The notes under the pieces were generated by a model. The model saw nothing but the letters and a program-made list of their open reading frames with translations, was not told the DNA's origin and ran no database searches. Positions 34,352 to 43,372 of a stretch of DNA of 64,000 nucleotides are shown one piece after another (position 1 is the first letter of the stretch; every line of letters begins with the position of its first letter). Made by a program: the position numbers and the translations under genes. The DNA comes from JAJECS01 sp965262745 (lineage in GTDB: Bacteria; Chloroflexota; UBA11872). The stretch lies in contig OZ253558.1 of the NCBI GenBank assembly GCA_965262745.1, forward strand, positions 1,426,001 through 1,490,000. The letters are read 5' to 3'.

Positions 34352-35187
34352 CGGCCGGCGCGTCCGACCTCTTTCAGCCAACGGCCGGGGAGGAAGTGGT
34401 CCGCGTTGGACCGCTCCGAGCGTTGCGATGGCTGCCGGAAGACCTTCGCGCCCCGTCGAGGTTGATGCTGATCCACGGTCTGTGGGGCGGCGCGCACATG
34501 TGGCGGCGTATGGGGCCGTATCTCGCGGCGAATGGCTACGCCGCCTACGCCGTGTGGTTGCGGCATCACCACCCCGGCGCCGACCATCGATCGCTCCACG
34601 GCGTGGGCGTCCGGGAAATCGCAGCTGACGTGGTCGAGGCGGCGCGCGAGATCGGCGGACCAATCCTCGTTGGGCACAGCGTCGGCGGTTTGATCGCGCA
34701 GGTGGCTGCGGCGAGCTGGGAGGCGCCGGGATTGGTTCTCCTGTCGAGCACCGGGCCGCTTGGCATCCTCACGCTGCATCGGGGCTGGAATACGTTTCGG
34801 GCGCTGCCGAAGTTCGTCGGACACCCGTTTCGCAGCGAACCTTCGCGGCCCGAGGCTACCTACATGCGGCGCATGTACTTCAATAGATTGGAGGCAACGG
34901 AGGCTGCGGCGCTGAGCGCGAACCTGGTTCCCGAACCGCGGCGATTCGTGCGCCAGCTTGCGTTCTGGCCGCCGCATGTGCCGCGCTCGTCCATTCGCTG
35001 TCCGGTCCTCATCGCGTCGGGTTCAGACGACCTGGGCGTGACGCCGTGGGTAGCCCGGCGCCTGGGGGCGCGCTACCGCGTCCTGCCAATGATCTATCCC
35101 GACCGGGCGCACATGCTGCAGATCGAGCCGGGTTGGGAGGACGTCGCCGACAACCTTATGCGCTGGGCTGATCGCTTCGTGGCGTAG
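34348..35187 (+). CDS. Alpha/beta hydrolase
   Basis: 279-aa serine hydrolase, TTG start overlapping the threonine aldolase stop. LMLIHGLWGGAHMWRRMGPYL carries the oxyanion loop, VGHSVGGLIAQ the nucleophile Ser (GxSxG), ASGSDDLGVTP the acid and RAHMLQIEP the histidine. The fold is complete and lacks a signal peptide. Substrate cannot be inferred; its coupling to ltaE suggests a joint role but this may be incidental. Confidence 0.8.
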   Translation: MTAGASDLFQPTAGEEVVRVGPLRALRWLPEDLRAPSRLMLIHGLWGGAHMWRRMGPYLAANGYAAYAVWLRHHHPGADHRSLHGVGVREIAADVVEAAREIGGPILVGHSVGGLIAQVAAASWEAPGLVLLSSTGPLGILTLHRGWNTFRALPKFVGHPFRSEPSRPEATYMRRMYFNRLEATEAAALSANLVPEPRRFVRQLAFWPPHVPRSSIRCPVLIASGSDDLGVTPWVARRLGARYRVLPMIYPDRAHMLQIEPGWEDVADNLMRWADRFVA

Positions 35188-35195
35188 CCGAGTCG

Positions 35196-36476
35196 TCAGC
35201 TCTCGAGGAGCGCGTCGGCGTGCTCGCGGACCTTTTCGATCGCGTCGGCGATCTGCTCCATGCCGGCCGCGTCATCCAGCAGCACATTCTGAGTGAGGAA
35301 TAGCGTCTCCTCGGCACACAGGCGCTCGGCGTAGGGGCACGAGACAGCGGCATAGTCGATGTCGGGCGTGCCATTGCCCCGAGGCCAGGCCCGTTCGAGC
35401 GCGCCGTCGACGTTGTCGAACAGCGCGGTGCGATGCAGTGGTTGCCGGTAGCCTTGGGTTACGGGGATACCCTCCGCGTTCAAGGCTTCGACAAAGCGCT
35501 CGCGGCGCAGGCCCTTGAAGGCTCCGGGGTCATAGCGGAAGACATACACGTGATGCGCCGGCCGGGTGGCGAACGCGTCAATGCGCCGCACCGCAATCCC
35601 TTCAAGGTCTTCCAGCAGGCCATTGAGGTAGCTCCCATTGGCCGCGCGCCGTTGCGCCTGTTCTTCCAGCCGGCCAAGCTGCACCTGGAGCAAGGCGGCC
35701 TGAATCGGCGTGATGCGCCGGTCGCCGGCCGACACGGTGAAGTCCCAGCCTTCCCCGGTACTCAGGCTGCCGCGTCCGAGCTGTCCGCCACGCTCGAGCA
35801 CACCGCCGCCCCACAGGTCGTGCTGCGCGATCGCGCGCGAGAAAACCTCGATGTCATTGGTGAGCACCGCGCCGCCCTCACCCGCGTTGAGGTTCTTGCT
35901 GGCCTGGAAGCTGAAGCAGCCAACGTCGCCGATGGTCCCCAAGCCACGGTCGCACCAGGTGCCGGCGTGGGAATGCGCCGCATCCTCGATGACGCGCAAT
36001 CCGTGCGCGGACGCGATGTCGAGCACCGCCTGCATGTCGCAAGCCAGCCCGCCGAAATGCACGGCCATGATGGCCGAGGTGCGCGGGGTGATCGCGGACG
36101 AAATGCACGCAGGGTCCAGGTTGTAGGTCGCGGGGTCGATGTCGGCAAAGACCGGCACCAAGCCCGCGTTGAGGATCGACGTGGCACTGGCCATGAACGT
36201 GAACGGCGCCAGGATGACTTCCGAGCCCCGCGGGAGCCGCAACGCTTCGAGCCCCATCTCCAGGGCGCTGGTGCCGCTGTTGACCGCCAGGCCGTAGGCC
36301 GCGCCCTGGGCGGCGGCAAAAGCGCGCTCGAAGGTGATGACGCGGTGGCTGCCGAGTCGCCCCCACTCACCGGCTCGTACGACGTCCGCGACGGCGTTGA
36401 CCTCGGTGTCGTCGAAGACCGGCCATGCTGGATAGGGGTCGGGGCGGACCGGGTCCCCGCCTAGCAGCGCAAGCAT
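35196..36476 (-). CDS. DegT/DnrJ/EryC1/StrS family aminotransferase
   Basis: PLP-dependent sugar (keto-sugar) aminotransferase family, 426 aa. SGTSALEMGLEALRL, PFTFMASATSILNAGLVPVFADID, VIEDAAHSHAGTWCDRGLGTIGDVGCFSFQASKNLNAGEGG (Schiff-base Lys in SKNLNAGE), and GYDxG-type ending are typical. Some members are dehydratases or AHBA synthases. It lies at the 3' side of the iron-transporter genes on the same strand but 45 bp away. No nucleotide-sugar genes are next to it. Confidence 0.85.
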   Translation of the reverse strand: MLALLGGDPVRPDPYPAWPVFDDTEVNAVADVVRAGEWGRLGSHRVITFERAFAAAQGAAYGLAVNSGTSALEMGLEALRLPRGSEVILAPFTFMASATSILNAGLVPVFADIDPATYNLDPACISSAITPRTSAIMAVHFGGLACDMQAVLDIASAHGLRVIEDAAHSHAGTWCDRGLGTIGDVGCFSFQASKNLNAGEGGAVLTNDIEVFSRAIAQHDLWGGGVLERGGQLGRGSLSTGEGWDFTVSAGDRRITPIQAALLQVQLGRLEEQAQRRAANGSYLNGLLEDLEGIAVRRIDAFATRPAHHVYVFRYDPGAFKGLRRERFVEALNAEGIPVTQGYRQPLHRTALFDNVDGALERAWPRGNGTPDIDYAAVSCPYAERLCAEETLFLTQNVLLDDAAGMEQIADAIEKVREHADALLES

Positions 36477-36521
36477 GGCCGCATGGTACTGCCGGTCGAA
36501 CCGGCCAACAACGACCTCGGT

Positions 36522-38182
36522 CTAGTGCCGAGCAGGCGGTGCGGCCGTCGATGGCGCCCGCCCCATGCGGAGCCGCAAGAGCAACAACGGCACACCGGCG
36601 GCAAGGACGATCAGCAACGCCGACATGGCCGCGCGGGCGAAGAACGCCTCCGACGCGGCCGACCAAGTTACCGTCGCCAGGGTCTTGAAACCGATGGGCC
36701 CGAGGATGAGGGTCGCGGGAAGCTCCTTCATCGTCAGCAGAAATACCAATCCAATGCCGGAGGCGATCCCCGGCCAAATCAGCGGCAGCGTGACGTGGAT
36801 GAGGGTGGCAACGCGGGACCGGCCCAAGGTTCGGGCGGCGTCTTCCACGTTCGGGCGCACTTGCGCGAGCGAGGCGCGCACGGCGGCGAGCATGGCAGGA
36901 AAGAACAGCACGACGTAGGCCAAGACGAGCAAGAGCAGCGTCTGGTACAGCGGTCGCGCAAGATTGACGGCGAAGAAGACGAGTGAGATGGCAACCACCA
37001 GTCCGGGCAAGGCAAAGCCGGTGTACGTGGCCCGCTCAATCGCCCAGGCAAACCGGCTGGGGTAGCGAACGACAAGGGCCGCGACGGGCAATGACGCCAA
37101 GGCCGCGGCGAGGGCGGCGAGCGAGGAGACCAGCACCGAGTTCAGCAAGGGCTCCCAGACGCCAATCACCGCCTCACCCGCTGCGAGGCCTCGGCCGACC
37201 CAGTACACCAGCACGCCCATAGGCCCGACCAAGGCAAGCGCGCCTAGCCCCGCCATGAAGCCAAGCGCGGGAATCGTCCAGCGTCCGAGTTGGGCGCGCC
37301 TGGGCTCAGCGGTTACCCCCGGTCCCACGCCGTGGTAGCGCGCGCGTCCTCGCGCCAGGGCCTCAACGGCCAGGATGGCGGCGGCAAGTGCGACCAGCGC
37401 CAGCGACAAGGCAGCGGCCACGCCGCGATCGAACGCTGACTCGAATTGCACGAAGATCGCCCAGGTAAAGGTCTCGTAGCGAAGCAGCGAGACGGCGCCG
37501 AAGTCGGTGAGGGTGTAGAGCGCCACTAGCAGCGCTCCTGCCCCGACGGCCGGGCCAAGCAAGGGCAACGTCACGCGGCGGAAGGTCGCGCGGCGGCCCT
37601 GCCCGAGGGATCGGCTGGCGTCTTCGAGCGATGGGTCCTGCCGCCGCAAGCTCGATTGCGCGGGCAGGAGAACGTAGGGGTAGCTGAGCAGCGTGAGGGT
37701 CAGCGCGGCGCCGGGAATCCGTAGATCGATGGCAGCTCGGTGACGCCGACGAGGGGCTCAAGCGCTTGTTGCAGCATGCCGCGCGGGCCGAGCGCCACCT
37801 GGACGACCAGCCCGGCGACGAAGCTGGGAATTACGAGGGGCAGAGCCGCGACAACGCTCCAGAAGCGCGGCCACGGCAGGTTGCTGCGGACCGTGAGCCA
37901 AGCGACCGGCACCGCGATGACGACCGACGCCACCGTCACCGTGACAACCAGCGCCAGGGTACGCAGGAGAATCATGGCGGTGCGCCAACGCAGCAGGAGA
38001 GCCCAGGCGTCGTCACCGGCGCCGGCGGCACGGATAACGAGATAGACGAGCGGCAATGCGAGCAGCAGGCCGACCGCCAGCGCCGGGACCCAGAGCACGG
38101 CAGGCGCACGCGGCCAGCGGCCCATCCGCCCAATGGGACCGCTGGGCGCGGCGACGCGAATCACGCGCGCGATCGACACCAT
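36522..38182 (-). pseudogene. Iron(III)-type ABC transporter permease, broken by a frameshift
   Basis: Two frames together make one FbpB/SfuB-type permease: a 160-aa N-terminal part (37700-38182, five or six membrane segments starting VLWVPALAVGLLLALPLVYL) and a C-terminal part (36522 to about 37715). The upstream frame reads ELPSIYGFPAPR and stops; shifting by one base at the CCC run (37711-37715 on plus, GGG) gives GFPGAALTLTLLSYPYVLLPAQSSLRRQDPSLEDA, which fits the family and continues into two binding-protein-dependent transport domains. A single missing C would explain it, so it is either a real frameshift or a sequencing error in the C-run. It follows the binding protein with a 2-nt gap. 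No ATPase gene is adjacent. Confidence 0.8.
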
Positions 38183-38184
38183 GC

Positions 38185-39258
38185 TTAGGGCAGTATTCCA
38201 GCTTCCCTCAGCATGGCTTGGGTTCCTTCCAGGTCGGCGAGATCGCTCAGCGCGATCGCCGGCTTCTCGATGTCGGCGAGGGGCGTCAGCAGCCGCGATG
38301 CCTTCACGCCCTCGACCAAGGGGTATTCATGCGTGGCGCTGGCGAAGTACTGCTGACCAACGGCGGAGAGGAGGAAGTCGATGAATCGCTCGGCCGCGGG
38401 TCGGTTGGCGGCAGTGCCGAGAATGCCGGCGCCCGCGACCATCACGAGCGACCCGGGGCCGCCGCCCGGAAGATGATAGTTCCGGGCGGCGAAGGTCTCG
38501 CCCTCCTCGGCCAGGAAACGGTGGAGATAGTAGTGATTGACCAGTCCGGCGTCGATCTCCCCGGCGGCTGTGGCGGCAACGATGGGGGTGTTCTTGGGGT
38601 AAATCTCGGTCTCGTTGGCCTGCATGGCGTCGAGCCATTCACGGGTGCGGTCGTCGCCCCACACGGCGCGCATGCCGGTGACCATGGTCTGGAACGAGGC
38701 GTTGGTGGGAGGCCAGCCGAGGCGGCCGCGCCAGCTGGGGTCGGTGAATCCCCAAAGATCGTCGGGCAGGTCGGCAGGGCTTAGACGGTCGGTGTTGTAG
38801 ACGACGACGCGCGCGCGCCCCGAGATGCCAGTCCAGAGCCCGTTAGGCGAGCGGGCCCAGGCGGGCGCTCGGCTCAGAACGGATGCGGGCAGAGGCGACA
38901 GGAGCGACTCGACAGCCCCCAGGCCGCCGGGATCTTGGGCGAAGAACACGTCGGCCGGCGAGGCATCGCCTTCCTCGAGCAACGTCGCGGCCAGTTGCGG
39001 CGTTCCGGCGTACTTGACCTGCACGTCAAGATCAGCCGTGGCGCCGAATTGCTGGATAACGGGGTCCACAAGGGACTCGCTGCGACCGGAGTAGACGACC
39101 AGCCGTTGGGGCTCACTGGGCGGCTCGGTCACGGTGACCGTGACAACCCTTTCGACGACCTTCTCGACAACCTGGGGTTCGCCGCAGGCGGCAAGCAAGG
39201 GCAAGGCGGCCGTAGAGGCCACGGCTCCCCCGATAAGCGCGCGGCGGGTGAGCGCCAT
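38185..39258 (-). CDS. Iron(III) ABC transporter substrate-binding lipoprotein
   Basis: 357-aa periplasmic-type binding protein with twin-arginine-like MALTRRALIGG, a hydrophobic core and lipobox LAAC (Cys about 25), so anchored to the membrane exterior. The core matches FbpA-type proteins: LVVYSGRSESLVDPVIQQF, ADVFFAQDPGGLGAVE, GRARVVVYNTD, and YYLHRFLAEEG (Tyr residues that often coordinate Fe3+). Start ATG at 39258 (GGGAG in front); a GTG-frame extension to 39288 was rejected. It is followed by the permease gene, and an IdeR/DtxR-like box overlaps the promoter. Confidence 0.88.
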   Translation of the reverse strand: MALTRRALIGGAVASTAALPLLAACGEPQVVEKVVERVVTVTVTEPPSEPQRLVVYSGRSESLVDPVIQQFGATADLDVQVKYAGTPQLAATLLEEGDASPADVFFAQDPGGLGAVESLLSPLPASVLSRAPAWARSPNGLWTGISGRARVVVYNTDRLSPADLPDDLWGFTDPSWRGRLGWPPTNASFQTMVTGMRAVWGDDRTREWLDAMQANETEIYPKNTPIVAATAAGEIDAGLVNHYYLHRFLAEEGETFAARNYHLPGGGPGSLVMVAGAGILGTAANRPAAERFIDFLLSAVGQQYFASATHEYPLVEGVKASRLLTPLADIEKPAIALSDLADLEGTQAMLREAGILP

Positions 39259-39309
39259 ATGGATCTCCCGACAAGCTGGGGTCCGCACATGCCAGCGGGC
39301 CCTATGCGG

Positions 39310-39340
39310 GAAGGTTAGTATGGCCTAATAGACAGTGCAA
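39310..39340 (-). promoter_or_regulatory. Promoter with an IdeR/DtxR-like iron box
   Basis: Minus strand: TTGCAC (39335-39340), 17-bp spacer, TAACCT (39312-39317). Across spacer and -10 lies TTAGGCCATACTAACCTTC (39310-39328), which matches the DtxR/IdeR consensus TTAGGTTAGGCTAACCTAA at 13 of 19 positions, with half-sites TTAGG and CTAACCT. Binding by an iron-loaded repressor would block the promoter, consistent with the downstream iron importer. A further short palindrome TTAGCTAA lies at 39344-39351. Confidence 0.55.
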
Positions 39341-39512
39341 GCCTTAGCTAAATCAACCTTGGCGTGCCTTCGGAGTACCCGTGGCGGTCCAAGGTCGGGC
39401 CGGGCGCGACGTGCTTCCCGGGAGCGGACGACGGACCGACACGCCGCCGACGCGAGCCTGGGGATTGGCGCCTGTGGTCTTGAAGCGATGCCGTCGTGTG
39501 CTCACCGCTCGG

Positions 39513-39576
39513 GCGTTCTCCCGCTGAGGGAGGGGGCTAGGACCTCTCCCTGGCCCTCTCCCTCAGGGGAAAACGC
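39513..39576. repeat. Imperfect inverted repeat in the 39259-39657 gap
   Basis: Arms of about 25 nt (39513-39537 and 39552-39576) read GCGTTCTCCCGCTGAGGGAG and its near-complement with a few mismatches and one indel, around a 14-nt loop. It resembles a small palindromic mobile or structured repeat. The rest of this 399-bp stretch holds only the iron-gene promoter and no coding sequence I can support. Confidence 0.5.
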
Positions 39577-39657
39577 GCAGCGTGCAACAGACGGGCGCCC
39601 ACACGGGGGCGCTGCCGACCGGGGCGGCCGGCGATTCACGAACCGCGTGTTGGTGGG

Positions 39658-39741
39658 CGGAGAGGGTGGGATTCGAACCCACGAGGGGAGTCCCCTACAC
39701 GCTTTCCAGGCGTGCGCCCTAAGCCGCTAGGCGACCTCTCC
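39658..39741 (-). tRNA. tRNA-Ser (GGA)
   Basis: Minus strand: a 7-bp acceptor stem (GGAGAGG/CCTCTCC), anticodon loop CTGGAAA with anticodon GGA reading UCC/UCU, a long variable arm typical of class II tRNAs, and T loop GGTTCGAATCC. Discriminator G; the CCA end is not encoded. Confidence 0.95.
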
Positions 39742-39773
39742 ACGCCAGCATGCTACCAACGGGAACCGCAGCC

Positions 39774-40736
39774 TCAGACATCCAGACCGGCAAACAGCGG
39801 GTGGGTCAGGTAGCGATCGCCCCCGTCGCAGAGCACGGTCACGATGAGCTTTCCGTCATTTTCGGGCCGCGCGGCAACCTGGAGGGCGACCCAGACGTTC
39901 GCCCCGGCCGAGGCGCCGACCAGCAGGCCCTCGGCCGCAGCCAGTTGGCGGGCCGTCTCCTCGGCTTCATCGTCGTCAACGAGCATTATCTCGTCCACGA
40001 GATCGCGCTCGAAGACTTCAGGCACGAAATTGGCGCCTATTCCTTCGATCCGATGCGGTCCAGCGCGGCCACCGGTGATGACCGGATTGCCGACGGGCTC
40101 GGCGCCAATGAATTGCAGCGACGGCTTGCGTTGCTTGAGGGCACGCGCCGTACCGGTGATGGTGCCTCCAGTGCCAACCGCGGCGACGAAGACATCAACC
40201 GCCCCATCGGTATCACGCCAGATCTCCTCGGCGGTCGTTCGCGCGTGCGCCTCGGGATTGCTGGCGTTGCGAAACTGCTGCGGCATCCACGCGTCGGGGG
40301 TGCTGTCGACGATCTGCTGCGCGCGGTCGATGGCGCCGACCATGCCCTGCGCACCCGGTGTGAGCACCACCTCGGCGCCAAAGGCGCGCAGCAGATTGCG
40401 TCGCTCGATGGTCATGGTCTCGGGCAGGGTGATGATGACGCGATAGCCGCGGGCCGCCCCCACCATTGCAAGGGCGATGCCCGTGTTGCCACTGGTCGGC
40501 TCGACGATCACGGTGCGACCGGGGGCAATGCGGCCCTCCCGCTCGGCGTCGTCGATCATCGCCAGCCCGATGCGATCTTTGACGCTGCCGCCGGGATTGA
40601 GGAACTCGCATTTGGCGGCGATGCTGGCGGAAAGCCCTTGCGTCAGTTGATTCAGACGCACCAGGGGCGTGTTGCCAACAAGGTCCGCCACGCTGTCCGC
40701 GATGCCGGGAATGCGCCCGGGCGCGTCTGAGTTCAC
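39774..40736 (-). CDS. cysK: Cysteine synthase A (O-acetylserine sulfhydrylase)
   Basis: PLP enzyme making cysteine from O-acetylserine and sulfide. 320 aa. VGNTPLVRLNQL, the PLP lysine in FLNPGGSVKDRIGL, EPTSGNTGIALAMVGAARGY, MPQQFRNASNPEAH, GTGGTITGTARALK and VGASAGANV are as expected. It lies directly downstream (higher coordinate start) of tRNA-Ser(GGA) on the same strand, with the phosphoglycerate mutase gene divergent. The C-terminal Ser-acetyltransferase-binding pocket cannot be judged. Confidence 0.96.
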   Translation of the reverse strand: MNSDAPGRIPGIADSVADLVGNTPLVRLNQLTQGLSASIAAKCEFLNPGGSVKDRIGLAMIDDAEREGRIAPGRTVIVEPTSGNTGIALAMVGAARGYRVIITLPETMTIERRNLLRAFGAEVVLTPGAQGMVGAIDRAQQIVDSTPDAWMPQQFRNASNPEAHARTTAEEIWRDTDGAVDVFVAAVGTGGTITGTARALKQRKPSLQFIGAEPVGNPVITGGRAGPHRIEGIGANFVPEVFERDLVDEIMLVDDDEAEETARQLAAAEGLLVGASAGANVWVALQVAARPENDGKLIVTVLCDGGDRYLTHPLFAGLDV

Positions 40737-40848
40737 GGGCGCCTCTCGCTACGGGTTCGCAACTTCCAAGAAGCCACGCCGGACCGATGATAAGCTCTGC
40801 GGCGGCAGGCCCACCGGCGGAGCAGTCACGGCCGACTTACTGTGTTCG

Positions 40849-42027
40849 TTGGCGCAGCCAGCGACGACCAAGCTAGTACTCATCGTCCTCGACGGTCTTG
40901 GCGGATTGCCTATGGTTCCGGGTGGGCCGACCGAGCTTGAAGCGGCCGACACGCCGAATCTCGATCAGCTGGCACGCGAGGGCGTAACCGGCGTACACCA
41001 TCCGATGGAGATTGGTGTCACGCCCGGCAGCGGGCCCGGTCACCTGGCGCTGTTCGGCTACGACCCGGTCGCCGATAGCATCGGGCGCGGCGCGCTCTCG
41101 GCGATTGGCCTTGGGATCGACCTAGGCGAGCACGATCTCGCGGTGCGGTTGAATTTCTGCGCCCTCGATGCCAGCGGCAACGTCGACGACCGCCGGGCCG
41201 GTCGCATCTCAACGGAGCTCAACCAACGGCTGGTCGCGATGCTCGACGGCCTCGAAGCGCCAGGCGTGAGCGTTGAGCTCGCAACCGAGCGGCGGCACCG
41301 TGCCGTCCTCGTGCTGCGAGGCGAAGGCCTCGATGCGCGCGTGCGCGAGACCGACCCGCAAGCGATGGGCGTGCCACCGCTCGCCCCCACAGCGCTGCAT
41401 CCCGCGGCGGAACATACGAGCCGAGTCCTGGCTGGTATTGCCGAACAGGTGCGCGACCGCATCGGCGATGAGCAACCCGCTAACTTTGTGCTGATGCGCG
41501 GCTACGGCCAGTACCGTCCGCTGCCCTCGCTCGAGTCTCGATTCAAACTGCGCGCGGCGTGCCTGGCCGCCTATCCCATGTATCGAGGCGTCGCCCGCGC
41601 CGTGGGGATGACGGTGCTGCCGGTCACCGACGAGCCTGGCAACCAGATTGCGGAGCTTGAAAAGGCCTGGGACTCATTTGACCTCTTCTTCGTGCACATC
41701 AAAGAGACGGACACGCTCGGGGAGGACGGGGATTTCCACGGCAAGGCGCGGGCCATTGAGACGGTCGACCGCTGGCTGCCGCGAGTCCGCGCCCTCAAGC
41801 CGGACGTGCTCGTTGTGACCGGCGACCATTCGACGCCGGCCAAGCTTCGGGCACATTCCTGGCACCCGGTGCCGCTCATCCTGTGGGGGGCGCTGGCGAG
41901 GTCGGACCGCGTCGAGGCGTTCAGCGAGCCCGCCTGCTTCGGCGGGGGGCTGGGCCACATTCCAGCGCGCTCGATCCTGCCGCTCATGCTGGCGCATGGG
42001 CAACGGCTCGCGAAGTATGGCGCCTAG
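40849..42027 (+). CDS. apgM: Cofactor-independent phosphoglycerate mutase (archaeal type)
   Basis: Alkaline-phosphatase-superfamily mutase interconverting 3- and 2-phosphoglycerate, 392 aa. LVLIVLDGLGGLPM holds the first metal-binding Asp, EAADTPNLDQLAREG and GVTPGSGPGHLALFGYDP the nucleophilic Ser region, FFVHIKETDTLGEDGDFHGKARAIE and VTGDHSTPAKLRAHSWHPVPLILWG the metal ligands. The TTG at 40849 was chosen: the in-frame ATG at 40669 lies inside cysK and no ATG or GTG is nearer to the conserved core. The next gene, selA, starts 11 nt before its stop. Confidence 0.88.
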   Translation: MAQPATTKLVLIVLDGLGGLPMVPGGPTELEAADTPNLDQLAREGVTGVHHPMEIGVTPGSGPGHLALFGYDPVADSIGRGALSAIGLGIDLGEHDLAVRLNFCALDASGNVDDRRAGRISTELNQRLVAMLDGLEAPGVSVELATERRHRAVLVLRGEGLDARVRETDPQAMGVPPLAPTALHPAAEHTSRVLAGIAEQVRDRIGDEQPANFVLMRGYGQYRPLPSLESRFKLRAACLAAYPMYRGVARAVGMTVLPVTDEPGNQIAELEKAWDSFDLFFVHIKETDTLGEDGDFHGKARAIETVDRWLPRVRALKPDVLVVTGDHSTPAKLRAHSWHPVPLILWGALARSDRVEAFSEPACFGGGLGHIPARSILPLMLAHGQRLAKYGA

Positions 42028-43372
42028 CGCGGGCGGCGCGGCATGGCGGGAATTGCCGTCGGTCGATCGCGTCGCGCAGGCGGCCGCGCTGCCGAGTGAG
42101 AAGCCAAATGCGCTTCTGATTTCGGCCGCGCGCGCGGAGATCGCCACGGCCCGCACCGCCATTGGCCGTGGACGCGCCGCGCCAAGCCTGGAATCGCTCG
42201 CGCAGGCGGCCGCGCTGCGAGCGGAGTTGCTGGTGCGCGATGCCCCAAGACCCGTGGTCAACGCAACCGGCGTGATCATCCACACGAATCTCGGACGAGC
42301 GCCCCTCAGCGACCGAGCCCTTGCCGCCGTGCAGGCGGCCGGCGCGGGATACGCCGCTCTGGAGATGGATCTCGCCACGGGGCGGCGCGGGCGGCGCGGG
42401 GAAGCTGTGGCCGCGAGCCTGCGTGAGATCACGGGCGCACCGGCCGCCATCGCCCTCAACAACAACGCGGGGGCCACGTTCCTCGCCCTCGAAGCGCTGG
42501 CCGCGGGTGGTGAGGTGCTGGTGAGCCGCGGCGAGGCGATCGAGATCGGCGGCGGGTTTCGCGTGCCCGAGATTCTCGCCGCCAGCGGCGCCGTGTTGCG
42601 CGACGTCGGCACGACCAATCGGACGCGGCTCGAGGACTATGCGGAAGCTCTGAGCGATCGCACGGCGGCAATCCTGCACGTGCACCGCAGCAACTTTGCC
42701 CAAATTGGGTTCACGGAGTCGCCCGATCTCGCCGCCCTGGCGCAACTCGCGCACGAGCACGGCGTGCCGATCATCAGCGACCTGGGCTCGGGAACCCTGC
42801 TCGACCCGACGCCGTTCGGGTTGGTCAACGAGCCGCGCGTGCAAGACGCACTTGCCGCCGGTTGCGACGTGGTGACGTTCTCGGGCGACAAGCTCTTGGG
42901 TGGTCCGCAGGCCGGTATCGCGGCCGGAAACGCCGCCTACGTTGAACGGATCGCCCGGCGCCCGCTGGCGCGCGCGCTGCGGTGTGACGCGCTCACGCTG
43001 GCGGCGCTGCAGGCCACCCTGGCGCACTACCTGTTGGGCGAAGCCGAGACCAATATTCCCGTCTGGCAGATGATTGCCGCACAGCCCCCGGCCCTGCGCG
43101 CACGCGCACGCCGGATTTCGCGCGGCGTCGACGGCGCCAGCGTTGAGGCGTCGCAGTCGGCGGTTGGCGGCGGCGCCCTTCCCGGACAGGTGCTCCCGAG
43201 CTACGCCATCCGGCTTGCGGGGAGTGGGCAGGCACTCGCCGGGCAACTGCGACACGCGGACCCACCCGTGATCGGCCGCGTGCGCAACGACGATGTGTGG
43301 CTCGACGTACGCACCGTCCTGCCACGCGATGAAGCGCCGCTGCGGCGCGCGCTTCTCGATCTGCCGCGCTAA
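42017..43372 (+). CDS. selA: L-seryl-tRNA(Sec) selenium transferase
   Basis: PLP-dependent decameric enzyme converting Ser-tRNA(Sec) to Sec-tRNA(Sec) with selenophosphate. 451 aa from ATG 42017 (ATG 41996 also possible). N-terminal domain LPSVDRVAQ, VVNATGVIIHTNLGRAPLS, LNNNAGATFLALEALA, the VLHVHRSNFAQIGFTE segment, ISDLGSGTLLD, and the Schiff-base lysine in TFSGDKLLGGPQAGI show a true SelA. selB, selD and tRNA-Sec are not in the window. Overlaps apgM by 11 nt. Confidence 0.93.
   Translation: MAPSAGGAAWRELPSVDRVAQAAALPSEKPNALLISAARAEIATARTAIGRGRAAPSLESLAQAAALRAELLVRDAPRPVVNATGVIIHTNLGRAPLSDRALAAVQAAGAGYAALEMDLATGRRGRRGEAVAASLREITGAPAAIALNNNAGATFLALEALAAGGEVLVSRGEAIEIGGGFRVPEILAASGAVLRDVGTTNRTRLEDYAEALSDRTAAILHVHRSNFAQIGFTESPDLAALAQLAHEHGVPIISDLGSGTLLDPTPFGLVNEPRVQDALAAGCDVVTFSGDKLLGGPQAGIAAGNAAYVERIARRPLARALRCDALTLAALQATLAHYLLGEAETNIPVWQMIAAQPPALRARARRISRGVDGASVEASQSAVGGGALPGQVLPSYAIRLAGSGQALAGQLRHADPPVIGRVRNDDVWLDVRTVLPRDEAPLRRALLDLPR

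Noticed and set aside
35433..36464. A 343-codon plus-strand frame opposite the DegT gene
   Set aside because: Composition typical for a GC-rich antisense frame; the DegT motifs are on the minus strand.
39335..39730. 131-codon frame between the iron genes and tRNA-Ser
   Set aside because: Runs through the inverted repeat and the tRNA gene, so it cannot be coding.
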